NCBI GenBank assembly: GCA_018646675.1
Contig: JABGUH010000015.1
Span: 1-64,000, forward strand
Source: Bdellovibrionales bacterium
GTDB taxonomy: Bacteria; Bdellovibrionota; Bacteriovoracia; Bacteriovoracales; Bacteriovoracaceae
Length of the DNA stretch: 64,000 nt
Direction of reading: 5' to 3'
Shown: piece by piece, positions 46,644-55,665 of the stretch
Layout of the letters: the number at the start of each line of letters is the position of its first letter
Position numbering within the stretch: the first letter of the stretch is position 1
Position numbers and translations under genes: made by a program
The notes under the pieces: model-generated
The model's database searches: none
What the model saw: the letters and a program-made list of their open reading frames with translations, nothing else
What the model was told of the DNA's origin: nothing

Positions 46644-48056
46644 ATGGCAACCACAATTAACTATAACTCCTCCAACCCTAGGGTGCTGATTATCGGTGCG
46701 GGTTTGGCCGGAGCGGAAGCGGCTAATTTTTTGGCCAATAGACGAGTTCCGGTGGTGCTGTACGATCTTAAGCAGTGCCGCCATACTACCACTGGTCAGC
46801 AGTCTGGCCTGGGAGAGTTGATCTGTAGTAACTCCTTAAAGTCTAAGGAGTTAGGCAGTGCTCATGGCATGTTAAAGTATGAAATGAAGGGGTTAGACTC
46901 ACTAATTTTACAGGCGGCGGAGGAATTTTCGGTCCCGGCGGGTGGGGCCTTGGCGGTTGATCGGCATAAGTTCTCCCAGCTAATTACTGAGACCCTTTGT
47001 AACCACCCCTTGATAGAGTTAATTGATGGCCAGGAGGTGTGTGATCCTCCAGCTTGTGCTCTAAAGCATCAGTGTAGTCATGTGATTATCGCTTCAGGGC
47101 CGGTGACCTCCAGCAAACTTGAATCATGGATTGGACAGCAGGCTGTGGTAAAGTCTGACAACCTCTACTTTTATGACTCGATCGCTCCGGTGGTTAATGC
47201 GGAGAGCTTAAATCTTGATCAACTCTATTATAAGGATCGTCACCTTGACGGGAGTGCTGAGCGGGAGGCTGACTACCTCAATATTCCTCTGAACAAGCAG
47301 GAGTATCTAGAGCTAGTCAACGATCTCTTAGCGGCCCAAAAGGTACCTTTAAATAAGTTTGAAAAGCCAAAATATTTTGAAGGGTGTATGCCGATTGATC
47401 TTTTGGCGGAAAGGGGAGTTGATACTTTGCGATTTTCCTGTATGAAGCCGGTCGGGCTTGAGCTGCCCAGTGGGGCCAGGCCCTATGCCGTTATTCAGCT
47501 TAGACGGGAGAATCTTTTGGGGTCGGCGTATAATTTGGTGGGTTTTCAGAACCGGTTGACTCATGGTGAGCAGTTAAAAGTATTTAGAAAGGTTAAGGGG
47601 TTGCAGACAGCGACATTTTTAAAGTTGGGTTCCGTTCATCGTAACACCTATATCAATGCACGAGAGTCGTTAGATTACACCATGCAATCAAATCAGATTA
47701 GAGGTCTCTATTTTGCGGGCCAGATTAGTGGGGTGGAGGGATATACCGAAAGTGCGGCAATGGGTCTCTATGTTGCCCATCAGCTTTGGCAGCGTCTGAG
47801 TAAGCCAGAAACTTTACCATCGCAGTGGCCGTGTGAGACGGCGATTGGAGCACTGGTTAACTACATTATGACTTGGGAGCGTCCGACTCCATCTAATATT
47901 AATTTTGGTTTGATGCCTCCACTGGATGTTACTCCGGTCAAAGGTAAAAAACGCTGGGAGGTTAAGAAGCTTAAAAAAGAGTTAATCTCCGTTCGAGCAC
48001 AACAGGCTTTTGATAAGTTTATTATCTCATCCGTTGATCAAGGTGTAACAATATGA
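46644..48056 (+). CDS. trmFO: Folate-dependent tRNA m5U54 methyltransferase TrmFO
   Basis: Methylates U54 of the tRNA T-loop using 5,10-methylene-THF and FADH2. 470 residues: FAD dinucleotide-binding VLIIGAGLAGAEAANFLANRRVPVVLYD, the family block GELICSNSLKSKELGSAHGMLKYEM, PAGGALAVDR, FEGCMPIDLLAERG and GQISGVEGYTESAAMGL. The conserved Cys in EGCMP and in RFSCMKPVGL are in place. It is divergent from nadE (102 bp) and overlaps the EamA gene by 4 bp. Confidence 0.97.
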   Translation: MATTINYNSSNPRVLIIGAGLAGAEAANFLANRRVPVVLYDLKQCRHTTTGQQSGLGELICSNSLKSKELGSAHGMLKYEMKGLDSLILQAAEEFSVPAGGALAVDRHKFSQLITETLCNHPLIELIDGQEVCDPPACALKHQCSHVIIASGPVTSSKLESWIGQQAVVKSDNLYFYDSIAPVVNAESLNLDQLYYKDRHLDGSAEREADYLNIPLNKQEYLELVNDLLAAQKVPLNKFEKPKYFEGCMPIDLLAERGVDTLRFSCMKPVGLELPSGARPYAVIQLRRENLLGSAYNLVGFQNRLTHGEQLKVFRKVKGLQTATFLKLGSVHRNTYINARESLDYTMQSNQIRGLYFAGQISGVEGYTESAAMGLYVAHQLWQRLSKPETLPSQWPCETAIGALVNYIMTWERPTPSNINFGLMPPLDVTPVKGKKRWEVKKLKKELISVRAQQAFDKFIISSVDQGVTI

Positions 48057-48961
48057 TTGGTGTGCTATTTATTATTTTAGCTTCAACGTTGTGGGCGATC
48101 GATACCTTGATCCGCTATCCGCTACTTGCAGAAGGGGTAAACGCCCTGACTGTGGTTATTTTTGAGCATGCCCTATTATCTATTGCCTTTCTTCCGATCC
48201 TTTTCCCAATCAAGAAAGGGGGGAGAAAAACCATCATTCGGGGTGGAAAGAGCGATCTTTTTAACTTTATTATGGTGGGGGGTGTTGGTTCCGCTCTAGC
48301 AACTTTTGCATTTACTAAAGCCTTCTCTTTAATCAATCCATCCGTGGTTATTTTGCTACAAAAAATGCAGCCACTGGTGACAATCTCATTGGCGTACTTG
48401 CTGTTGAAAGAGCGGATTGGGAGGGAGTTTATCTTTTGGGCACTAGTCTGTCTGGTCGGTGGGGTGATGATTAGTTACCAAGATATTATTGGTGGAGTGG
48501 AGCAGCTAGGAAGTGGATCTCTGCTTGCTGGTCGGGGACCGATGGGGATTCTCTTCACCATGTTGGCGGTGATCGGTTGGGGAAGTGCCACTGTTTTTGG
48601 CAAAAAGCTGGCAAATAATGGTCGCACTAATTTTGAGATTATGGGGGGACGATTTTTTATCGGGCTGCTCTCTTTGCTGATCATTGCTGCCATCGTGCGG
48701 CCGGAGTTTTCGATCTCGCTTGGCGGTGTCGGAAAGATCGCTTTGATGGCATTGCTATCTGGCCTATTGGCCATGTACCTATACTATCAGGGGTTAAAGC
48801 AGATCTCAGCCAGAGCTTGCTCTTTAGCTGAAATGTTCTTTCCCTTCTGTGCGGTGGTGATTAATTGGTGGTTTTTAGATGCCAAATTGACGATAGTTCA
48901 GCTTTGCGGAGGCGGGTTATTACTTTTAGGATCAACCGTGATACAATTGCGTCGTTGTTAG
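48053..48961 (+). CDS. EamA/DMT-superfamily transporter
   Basis: Ten-segment inner-membrane exporter-type permease of 302 residues, made of two EamA repeats (about 5-140 and 160-300): VILLQKMQPLVTISLAYLLLKERIGREFIFWALV in the first and CSLAEMFFPFCAVVINWWFLDAKLTIVQLCGGGLLLLG in the second. Substrate not predictable; family members move amino acids, sugars or metabolites. Start ATG overlaps the trmFO stop (ATGA), so it is translated in the same unit. Confidence 0.92.
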   Translation: MIGVLFIILASTLWAIDTLIRYPLLAEGVNALTVVIFEHALLSIAFLPILFPIKKGGRKTIIRGGKSDLFNFIMVGGVGSALATFAFTKAFSLINPSVVILLQKMQPLVTISLAYLLLKERIGREFIFWALVCLVGGVMISYQDIIGGVEQLGSGSLLAGRGPMGILFTMLAVIGWGSATVFGKKLANNGRTNFEIMGGRFFIGLLSLLIIAAIVRPEFSISLGGVGKIALMALLSGLLAMYLYYQGLKQISARACSLAEMFFPFCAVVINWWFLDAKLTIVQLCGGGLLLLGSTVIQLRRC

Positions 48962-48993
48962 TAGTTACATATTTGAACAGAGGGTTTGCGCAA

Positions 48994-49016
48994 TCCTCTC
49001 ACCTTTAGTGAGAGGA
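48994..49016 (+). terminator. Hairpin between the EamA and UXS-like genes
   Basis: TCCTCTCAC (48994-49002), loop CTTTA, GTGAGAGGA (49008-49016): perfect 9-bp stem. No T-run follows, so either a weak terminator or a 5'-UTR structure of the next gene. Confidence 0.4.
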
Positions 49017-49044
49017 GGAGTTAAAGTTTTGGAGAGTATTTAGG

Positions 49045-50001
49045 ATGAAGCGATTAGATTTAAACAGTAAAACTTTTTTAGTTGCCGGTGCTGCCGGTTT
49101 TATTCCATCCACGTTGGCACAGTTCTACCTGGAACAAGGTGCCAAAGTGATTGGCATTGATAATTTTATTACCGGATCTAAGAGTAATATTGAGATTCTC
49201 TCTAAGTATGAAAATTTCACATTTATTGAAGCTTGTCTCTTCTCCAGCTTTCCGGCCCTTGATCAGTTTGAGCAGATTGACTATATCTACTCGTTGGCCT
49301 CACCGGCCTCACCAGTAGATTTTAAACAGATCCCTTTAGAGATTATGCGGGTTAACTCAGAAGGAACACTCAATCTGTTAAATCTGGCACATCAGCGGGG
49401 AGCACGTTTTCTTGAGGCATCTACCTCTGAAGTCTATGGAGATCCAGAGATGCATCCCCAGCCGGAGACCTACTTTGGCAGTGTTAATCCCATTGGCCCT
49501 CGCTCTTGTTATGATGAGTCTAAGCGTTTTGCGGAAGCCCTGACGATGAGTTATCACCGTCACTACTCTGTTGATACGCGAATAGTTCGTATCTTTAATA
49601 CCTATGGGCCGAGAATGCGCGCTAACGATGGTCGGGTTATTCCGAACTTTGTTAATCAGGCGATTAATGGCGAGGATATCACCATCTATGGAGATGGTAC
49701 TCAGACTCGCTCTTTTTGTTATGTCACCGATTTAGTAAATGCTATGCATGAGGTGATGTTCTGTCATGACCATACACCAGTTAATATCGGTAACCCTGAT
49801 GAGTATCTGATTCGGGATGTGGCAGAGATAATCAAGATGGTTTTAGATAGTAAGTCTAAAATAGTGATGAAGCCACTGCCGGATGATGATCCTAAAAAGA
49901 GACGTCCCGATATATCCAAGCTACTGAGCTTAAGTCCGTTTAAGCCACAAGTTAGTTTTAAAGATGGATTACGTCAGACTGCAGACTATTTTTTACAGTG
50001 A
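49045..50001 (+). CDS. NAD-dependent epimerase/dehydratase, UDP-xylose synthase-like
   Basis: Extended short-chain dehydrogenase of 318 residues, most like UDP-glucuronate decarboxylase: STSEVYGDPEMHPQPETYFGSVNPIGPRSCYDESKRFAEAL contains the Ser/Tyr/Lys triad (YDESK), and RIFNTYGPRMRANDGRVIPNF binds UDP-sugar. The N-terminal Rossmann motif is GAAGFIPS, with Pro replacing the third Gly of GxxGxxG. The product, UDP-xylose or a related sugar, would feed envelope polysaccharide; no other polysaccharide genes are adjacent. It overlaps the convergent GDPD gene by 16 bp. Confidence 0.88.
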   Translation: MKRLDLNSKTFLVAGAAGFIPSTLAQFYLEQGAKVIGIDNFITGSKSNIEILSKYENFTFIEACLFSSFPALDQFEQIDYIYSLASPASPVDFKQIPLEIMRVNSEGTLNLLNLAHQRGARFLEASTSEVYGDPEMHPQPETYFGSVNPIGPRSCYDESKRFAEALTMSYHRHYSVDTRIVRIFNTYGPRMRANDGRVIPNFVNQAINGEDITIYGDGTQTRSFCYVTDLVNAMHEVMFCHDHTPVNIGNPDEYLIRDVAEIIKMVLDSKSKIVMKPLPDDDPKKRRPDISKLLSLSPFKPQVSFKDGLRQTADYFLQ

Positions 50002-50819
50002 TCGTATGAGTGGGTACGTGGCTTAAAGATTCCCTGAAAGCCATTGGCAATTGCCTGGTCACACCACTGGCGATGGGCAGTTGAGCCATATTTGCCGTAG
50101 GATTTTTTAAAACTACCCTTAAAGGTCATCATCGCTACTGGTTCTGGAAAATCAAAGTCAGGGGCGTAGACAATATCTTTTTTAATAAACTCATGCCGAA
50201 ATGCTACCAGTCGATCAAGCAGTTGCTGGCGAGCTTGATCACTTCTTAGCTGCTTGATCTCCACCACCATGGGCTTAAATAGCTCATATTGCAGCGCGGC
50301 GTCCAGGAACTCCTGATAGGTAGGAATTTCCTGATCGTACTCTCCTTTGAGCCGTAGGCGCTTAATCTCGGCCAAAGTAAGATCTTCAATTCGTAAATTT
50401 TCGTAAGTAACATTGCGCTTAAAACAGATGGAGAGGATTGGAATACAGCTTTTAGTTTTTTTCCGCTGTTTAAACTCCTCACTAGTTAGAATTTCACTGA
50501 TTGCAATTTTATTTGCTCCTTGATTGCTAACCATCCGTCGAATGGTCTTGTCGTGGAAGACTACCAGCTCCCCATCATAGCTCTCTCTGATATCATACTC
50601 CAAGTAGACAAAATTATCGCGAAACTGGATCGCTTCATTACCATCTTTACCTTCTAAAGCTGTCTGTAGTGCGATCAGCGAGTTCTCTGGTAGCTCTGGA
50701 TGGCCATCTCTCTCCCCTCCACTGGCGCGATGGCCAATATTACCGGCCCAACTAGAGCTGGAGAGGAGAAGTAGAGTGATTAGAACAGTTATTATCGGTA
50801 GTCTGTTTGGTAGTTTCAT
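49986..50819 (-). CDS. Periplasmic glycerophosphodiester phosphodiesterase family protein
   Basis: Hydrolyses glycerophosphodiesters to glycerol-3-phosphate and an alcohol. 277 residues with a signal peptide (LPIITVLITLLLLSSSSWA before GNIGHRAS). Catalytic motifs: GHRASGG...PENS with the first His and Arg, then LEYDIRESYDGELVVFHDKTIRR giving the Glu/Asp metal ligands and the second His. Residues 130-170 contain an insertion with Cys pair KSCIPILSICFKRN. It probably scavenges phospholipid headgroups, which would suit a scavenger or predator. Confidence 0.9.
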   Translation of the reverse strand: MKLPNRLPIITVLITLLLLSSSSWAGNIGHRASGGERDGHPELPENSLIALQTALEGKDGNEAIQFRDNFVYLEYDIRESYDGELVVFHDKTIRRMVSNQGANKIAISEILTSEEFKQRKKTKSCIPILSICFKRNVTYENLRIEDLTLAEIKRLRLKGEYDQEIPTYQEFLDAALQYELFKPMVVEIKQLRSDQARQQLLDRLVAFRHEFIKKDIVYAPDFDFPEPVAMMTFKGSFKKSYGKYGSTAHRQWCDQAIANGFQGIFKPRTHSYDHCKK

Positions 50820-50943
50820 GAGGAACTTGTCGGCATAGCAGGAGTGGAACTTAATGGTGAACAGCTATCGGATATCAGATCTCAGTTAACAGCCATTTCT
50901 GCCTCCTTATTAATAATTTCGACCTATTATATGATGGTAGGTG

Positions 50944-52668
50944 ATGTCAGAAATAACTTTTAATAGACTTCCATCTGCGGTGCCGAAAGCGATCGGTTCT
51001 GTCTTGCTTGTTATTTTTATCGCAGAGATATTAGTCATGTGGCTACTCCACACGATTCAAGTAGACTCTGTTCTGAATGAAATATTGTTAGATGGTCTTC
51101 TATTAACAGTAGTATCTAGTCCTCTGATCTACTATCTAGTTGCTCATAAGATTATCTATAAAAATGAGCAGCTGATTTTTGAGTTATCAAGTTTGAAAAG
51201 TGATTTTGATACGACTGCTCTTATTTCTAAAACAGATACGGATGGAGTGATCACTTACGTCAATAAGAGATTTTGCGATATTTCCCAGTATTCAACCGCT
51301 GAGTTGGTTGGAAAATCTCACACTATTGTGAATTCAGGTATTCACTCGAAAGAGTTTTGGCACAACTGTTGGCAGACAATTATCTCAGGGCAGGTGTGGA
51401 AGGGGGAGGTTTGTAATAAAGCAAAAGATGGTACCTACTACTGGGTAGAGTCAACTTTTTTACCTACTTTCAATACCAAGCAAGAAATTATCGGTTACTC
51501 TGCGATTAGAGTTGATATTACTGATCGTAAGAGAGTTGAAGAGCAGTTAACGCATAATTCGACACTAGCTATTTTGGGTGAGATAGCTGCCGGCGTGGGA
51601 CATGAGATCAATAACCCTTTGGTCGTCGCAGATGGAACACTGGCCCAGGTTGAAAAGCAGTTAATAGCTGAAGGTGTTAAGACTCCTATACTGTTTGAAA
51701 AGATCAAAAAGATTAGTGAGACCAACAAGCGTATCCGAAATATTGTAGATGGGTTAAGGACCTTTGCCACCTCGGATACCTCTAGTGATCAAGAGCACTT
51801 CTCCATGGAAGAGGCTGTCAAGCGGACCATCAACTTGATTGCTGCTGCTTATGAAAGAGAGGGGGTTTTATTAACAGTTGAAAAATCCACAGTGGAACTA
51901 TTTATTTTCGGTCATATTGGGCTGCTGCAGCAGATTTTGATCAACCTGATCAGTAATGCGCGAGATGCAACCAAAGGGCAGAAAGTACGAGAAGTCCGAA
52001 TTGTTATCAAGGGGAGTGGTGATCAAAAAGGCCAACTGTTAGTCAGTGATAATGGGACGGGGATACCCCAGCTGCTACAGAAAAAAATATTTGAACCATT
52101 TTTTACCACCAAAGGTGGGGAGATGGGGACAGGTATTGGATTAACTCTGGTGGATAAATTAGTCACAGAGCTGGGGGGAGAGTTATCATTAGACTCACAA
52201 ATTGGCGAGGGAACGACCTTTACCGCCACTTTTCCTGTCGTAGTCAAGAGTGAAGATGATTGTCAATCCCTTGAGGTTAAAAGTGTTCAACCGCGATCGG
52301 GGAGTGTCCTAGTCATTGATGATGAAGAGGATATTAGGGAGATATTGGCAGAGATGATCGAGGATATGGGAATGACCGTTGAGCAAGCAGATGATGGTGA
52401 TACTGCCTTAGAGATGGTTAAGCTTAAGAGATATGATTACATTTGTACCGACATTAGAATGCCTCGCATGTCGGGAGATAGATTTATCGAAGAGGCACGC
52501 AAGCTACCCAATGGTGAGACGACTATTATTATTATCAGCGGGGGAATTGCCACCAATTACTCACCAGCCGATAGGAGTGCAATTATCAAGCTTGGTGATG
52601 TCTACGTCACTAAGCCTTTTGGCCAAGAGTCCATTGAGGACGCCTTTAATAAAGTCTCTAAAAAGTAA
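50944..52668 (+). CDS. Hybrid sensor histidine kinase (PAS, HATPase, receiver)
   Basis: 574 residues from ATG 50944 (AGGTG upstream; a GTG at 50941 is the alternative). Two membrane segments (about 17-38 and 50-68), with almost no periplasmic loop, so the signal is probably cytosolic or membrane-borne. A PAS-PAC domain (about 80-205, ALISKTDTDGVITYVNKRFC) follows, then a phosphoacceptor helix with GVGHEINNPL, an HATPase domain (NLISNARDA, DNGTGIP, GTGIGL) and a C-terminal receiver (VIDDEED, phosphoacceptor in YICTDIRMP, Lys in TKPFG). The receiver may transfer phosphate onward; no partner is adjacent. Confidence 0.94.
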   Translation: MSEITFNRLPSAVPKAIGSVLLVIFIAEILVMWLLHTIQVDSVLNEILLDGLLLTVVSSPLIYYLVAHKIIYKNEQLIFELSSLKSDFDTTALISKTDTDGVITYVNKRFCDISQYSTAELVGKSHTIVNSGIHSKEFWHNCWQTIISGQVWKGEVCNKAKDGTYYWVESTFLPTFNTKQEIIGYSAIRVDITDRKRVEEQLTHNSTLAILGEIAAGVGHEINNPLVVADGTLAQVEKQLIAEGVKTPILFEKIKKISETNKRIRNIVDGLRTFATSDTSSDQEHFSMEEAVKRTINLIAAAYEREGVLLTVEKSTVELFIFGHIGLLQQILINLISNARDATKGQKVREVRIVIKGSGDQKGQLLVSDNGTGIPQLLQKKIFEPFFTTKGGEMGTGIGLTLVDKLVTELGGELSLDSQIGEGTTFTATFPVVVKSEDDCQSLEVKSVQPRSGSVLVIDDEEDIREILAEMIEDMGMTVEQADDGDTALEMVKLKRYDYICTDIRMPRMSGDRFIEEARKLPNGETTIIIISGGIATNYSPADRSAIIKLGDVYVTKPFGQESIEDAFNKVSKK

Positions 52669-52682
52669 TAGTGAGCTGTTGT

Positions 52683-53333
52683 TTAATTAGTAGTATCTAG
52701 CCCGGTACGGAAGTTTGTACCAGCACTACTGGGGTTGCCTGGGTTGGCGGTGCCGATGACCTCAGTACAGATATCAGTGCCCGCGTTGTCTGGGTTGGCA
52801 CAGTAGGTGATATCAAGTGTGTTGACTAAAACTCCAAGCTCTGCATCTTTTGTACCGTTACCAATACCAGTCGCCAGTTGAGCTACACTACAGGTGGGTA
52901 GACATCCAGCCAGTGAGCCAAATGTGGTGGCGATCTCTGCAATGATTCCAAACATCGCCATCCCCTCGCTATTGGTTTGGGCGCAGGTATCTTTGGCCGC
53001 AGTGGCAGCGACCAAAGTTTTAAAGGTTAAAACACTCATCAATCCCACCAAAGGATCTTGATTATCGCCTTGAGCTGTATTGGCGGCTTGAAAGACATCA
53101 GCAATTTTATTGGCGGTAAACCCTTCGCCAATAAAGTCAGCAGAACAACGAATAATAAAGGAATCAGCAGATGTCAGGCCGCTAACCATATCTGCACATG
53201 CATTGGCAGAGGCCAGATCGGTCGCCTTATCTAGGCACTCTTGGGCGGCAAAAATCTTGGCCTGCTCCTCATCTTCACAGCCAACTAGTAGAAGCATAAC
53301 AATTAGCGCCAATAGATATTTTGATACTTTCAT
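52683..53333 (-). CDS. Cys-rich lipoprotein, unknown function
   Basis: 216 residues from ATG 53333, which has GGAGAAG just upstream; the open frame extends further upstream but without a start near a ribosome binding site. Signal MKVSKYLLALIVMLLLVGC ends in a clear lipobox (LVGC), and Glu at +2 suggests outer-membrane delivery. The mature part is mostly helical and Ala-rich with about ten Cys in pairs (ECLDKATDLASANAC, CLPTC, CANPDNAGTDIC), likely disulfides. No known domain recognised. Divergent from the cystathionine beta-synthase gene. Confidence 0.8.
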   Translation of the reverse strand: MKVSKYLLALIVMLLLVGCEDEEQAKIFAAQECLDKATDLASANACADMVSGLTSADSFIIRCSADFIGEGFTANKIADVFQAANTAQGDNQDPLVGLMSVLTFKTLVAATAAKDTCAQTNSEGMAMFGIIAEIATTFGSLAGCLPTCSVAQLATGIGNGTKDAELGVLVNTLDITYCANPDNAGTDICTEVIGTANPGNPSSAGTNFRTGLDTTN

Positions 53334-53502
53334 CTCTTCTCCACAGATCGGGTAAAAAACATCTATATTCTTTCTCGCTTTCCCTCTATATGCAATTTTT
53401 TTCTCAATATTTCCTGATGGTGCGGTGCAGATACTTGCGCAACACCACAATTTTGGTTAGTCTTGGCCCCAAATTTAATACTATAGAGGGGAGATAGGAT
53501 AG

Positions 53503-54888
53503 ATGGAGCAGTATTCTGATGATGTTCACCATGATATTTTAAGTACAATTGGAAATACCCCGATCGTAAAGATCAATCGCTCTGCTCCTGCTGGTGAGCA
53601 TAATTTCTTCGGCAAACTTGAGTATTTCAATCCGGGATTAAGTGTTAAAGATCGCATTGCTACCGCGATTATTGATGGTGCTGAACGACGGGGAGAGCTG
53701 AAGCCCGGAGGTACGATTATTGAAGCTACCTCTGGTAATACTGGGTTGGGGTTAGCAATGGTGGCAGCGGTTCGCGGTTATAAGGCGATCTTTGTCATGC
53801 CAGATAAGATTAGTGAGGAGAAGAGGGCCTCGCTACGCGCCTTTGGTGCCAAGGTGATTATCACCCCTACGGCCGTTGAGCCTGATGACCCACGTAGCTT
53901 CTACTCGGTGGCAAAAAAACTAGTGGAGATTACTACGGGTAGTTTCTACACCAATCAGTATCACAATCCAGATAATCCTGAGGTTCACTACCGCTCAACT
54001 GGGCCTGAGATCTGGCGTCAGATGGGTGGCAAGATCGACCTACTGGTTGCCGGTGCCGGAACGGGGGGGACGATCTCTGGAGTAGGCAGATACCTAAAAG
54101 AGCAGAATCCCGATATCAAGATTGTCTGTTGTGATCCATATGGCAGTATTTTGCACGATCTGTTCTACTATCAAGAGGTGCGTTCACCGGCCCAACCGTA
54201 TAAGGTGGAGGGGATTGGCGAGGATATGTTACCTGAAAATGTCCACTTTGATGTGATCGATGACTTTGTTCAGGTGGATGACCAAGCAGCATTTGACAAG
54301 TGCCGAGAGCTTTCGGAACAAGACGCACTCTGTGTTGGCCCATCCTCTGCGCTGGCCTTAGTGGCGGCAATTGAGTACTCCAAGAAGCTCTCCTCCCCCT
54401 CCAATATTCTAGTTATAATGGCCGACCATGGTAAGAGCTATCTGAGCAAAGCTTTTAACCATCAGTGGCTGCAAGAGAGCGGTCTAGTAAAATCGATTCT
54501 TCATTCACAACGAGTTGAAGATCTGCTCAAGGCCTCTCCTCTAAAGCCGGTAATCACTGGAATGGTTGGCAGCACGGTTGGTGAGTTAATCACTACCATG
54601 CGTAGTAATCAGATCTCCCAGATGCCCATCTACTCTGATGAGACTCTAATGGGAGTATTAAATGAGACCGATCTGATCACCGCCATTGCCAGCGGAAAGC
54701 TACAGGTAAATGACCCCGTAATCCATCTGGTTTCCGGACATGTAGTGGAGATTGCTCTCGATGATACACTGGCAAATCTATCAGAGATGTTTGAGCAGGA
54801 TTTGGTCGCTTTGGTGCGGGATCGCAGTGATCAGCTACATATCTTAAGTAAGATAGATCTGTTGGAGTATTTAGGAGAGTGTCACTAA
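53503..54888 (+). CDS. Cystathionine beta-synthase with C-terminal CBS pair
   Basis: PLP enzyme condensing homocysteine and serine to cystathionine (transsulfuration), or making H2S from cysteine. 461 residues: a fold-type II catalytic domain (1-about 330) with PLP Lys K49 (GLSVKDR), EATSGNTG for substrate carboxylate, and GAGTGGTISG for the cofactor phosphate; then a Bateman module of two CBS motifs (about 340-455). CDPYGSILHDLFY and EGIGEDMLPENVHFDVIDDF are closer to CBS enzymes than to cysteine synthases. The CBS pair suggests allosteric adenosyl ligand control. pyrE follows after 1 bp. Confidence 0.92.
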   Translation: MEQYSDDVHHDILSTIGNTPIVKINRSAPAGEHNFFGKLEYFNPGLSVKDRIATAIIDGAERRGELKPGGTIIEATSGNTGLGLAMVAAVRGYKAIFVMPDKISEEKRASLRAFGAKVIITPTAVEPDDPRSFYSVAKKLVEITTGSFYTNQYHNPDNPEVHYRSTGPEIWRQMGGKIDLLVAGAGTGGTISGVGRYLKEQNPDIKIVCCDPYGSILHDLFYYQEVRSPAQPYKVEGIGEDMLPENVHFDVIDDFVQVDDQAAFDKCRELSEQDALCVGPSSALALVAAIEYSKKLSSPSNILVIMADHGKSYLSKAFNHQWLQESGLVKSILHSQRVEDLLKASPLKPVITGMVGSTVGELITTMRSNQISQMPIYSDETLMGVLNETDLITAIASGKLQVNDPVIHLVSGHVVEIALDDTLANLSEMFEQDLVALVRDRSDQLHILSKIDLLEYLGECH

Positions 54889-54889
54889 A

Positions 54890-55546
54890 ATGGTGCTACT
54901 GCCAACTAAAGAGATTCAGCTAGAGGTGGCAAATCTACTACTGGACCAGGGTGCAGTAGTGGTTTCACCAGCTAAACCATTTACCTATGCTTCAGGTCTT
55001 AAAGGGCCGATCTACTCTGATAACCGTCTACTGCTATCGGATTACAATGTACGTCGTCGAGTGGTGCAGTTATTGGGAGAGTTGGTTAGAGCTAGTGAAG
55101 TTGAGTTTAAGCTCGTTGCTGGGGTGGCCACTGCCGGTATTCCTTACGGGGCCCTACTAGCAGAGCAGCTAGAGCGTGGAATGATCTATCTGCGTAGTGG
55201 CGGGGCCAAACGGCACGGCAAGCAGAACCAGATTGAGGGGCGCTATCAGGCGGGAGATCGAGTGATCTTAATTGAAGATCTGATTAATCAGGCCGGAAGC
55301 CTGGAGTCTGCGGCGCTGGCCGCAATGGATGGAGGGCTGGAGGTCACGGCGGCTTTTTCAATCGTTACCTACCAGATGGATCATGCCGCTAAGCGTTTAG
55401 CGAAGATCAACCTTCCCGCTTACTCATTGACCAATTTTAAGATATTAGTGGAAGTTGCCACTCAACGCGAGCTAATTGATTCGGCAGGTCGTGAGTTACT
55501 TAATCAGTGGCAGCAAGATCCGAGTAGTTGGTCCGCACCAATTTAA
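54890..55546 (+). CDS. pyrE: Orotate phosphoribosyltransferase, somewhat divergent
   Basis: Makes OMP from orotate and PRPP. 218 residues with the OPRT order of motifs: SGLKGPIYSDNRLLLSD, AGVATAGIPYGALLAEQL, a flexible catalytic-loop segment YLRSGGAKRHGKQNQIEG, and the PRPP loop VILIEDLINQAGSL. Two sites depart from the common pattern: the loop usually reads RKxxKxHG and the PRPP site EDVxTTGGS. It may be a divergent OPRT or a related PRTase; the overall layout favours OPRT. Coupled to the cystathionine beta-synthase gene (1-bp gap), an unusual partner. Confidence 0.85.
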   Translation: MVLLPTKEIQLEVANLLLDQGAVVVSPAKPFTYASGLKGPIYSDNRLLLSDYNVRRRVVQLLGELVRASEVEFKLVAGVATAGIPYGALLAEQLERGMIYLRSGGAKRHGKQNQIEGRYQAGDRVILIEDLINQAGSLESAALAAMDGGLEVTAAFSIVTYQMDHAAKRLAKINLPAYSLTNFKILVEVATQRELIDSAGRELLNQWQQDPSSWSAPI

Positions 55547-55597
55547 AGTGAGTAGATAGTTCACTTGGGCCACAGGATGGATGCCAAGGTATACGCT

Positions 55598-55626
55598 TTG
55601 ACAAAGATAGAGCGTTTCTATATTGT
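55598..55626 (+). promoter_or_regulatory. Near-consensus promoter of gltA
   Basis: A perfect -35 TTGACA (55598-55603), a 17-bp spacer and TATTGT (55621-55626); predicted start about 55633, 33 nt before the gltA ATG, with GGAGG just upstream of it. Confidence 0.8.
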
Positions 55627-55665
55627 TCTTTTCTAATACGAAAGTGATGGCAGGAGGTGCTATAA

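Noticed and set aside
46542-46784. 80-codon N-terminal extension of nadE
   Set aside because: Not family-like and overlaps the trmFO N-terminus; the GTG at 46541 matches known NadE starts.
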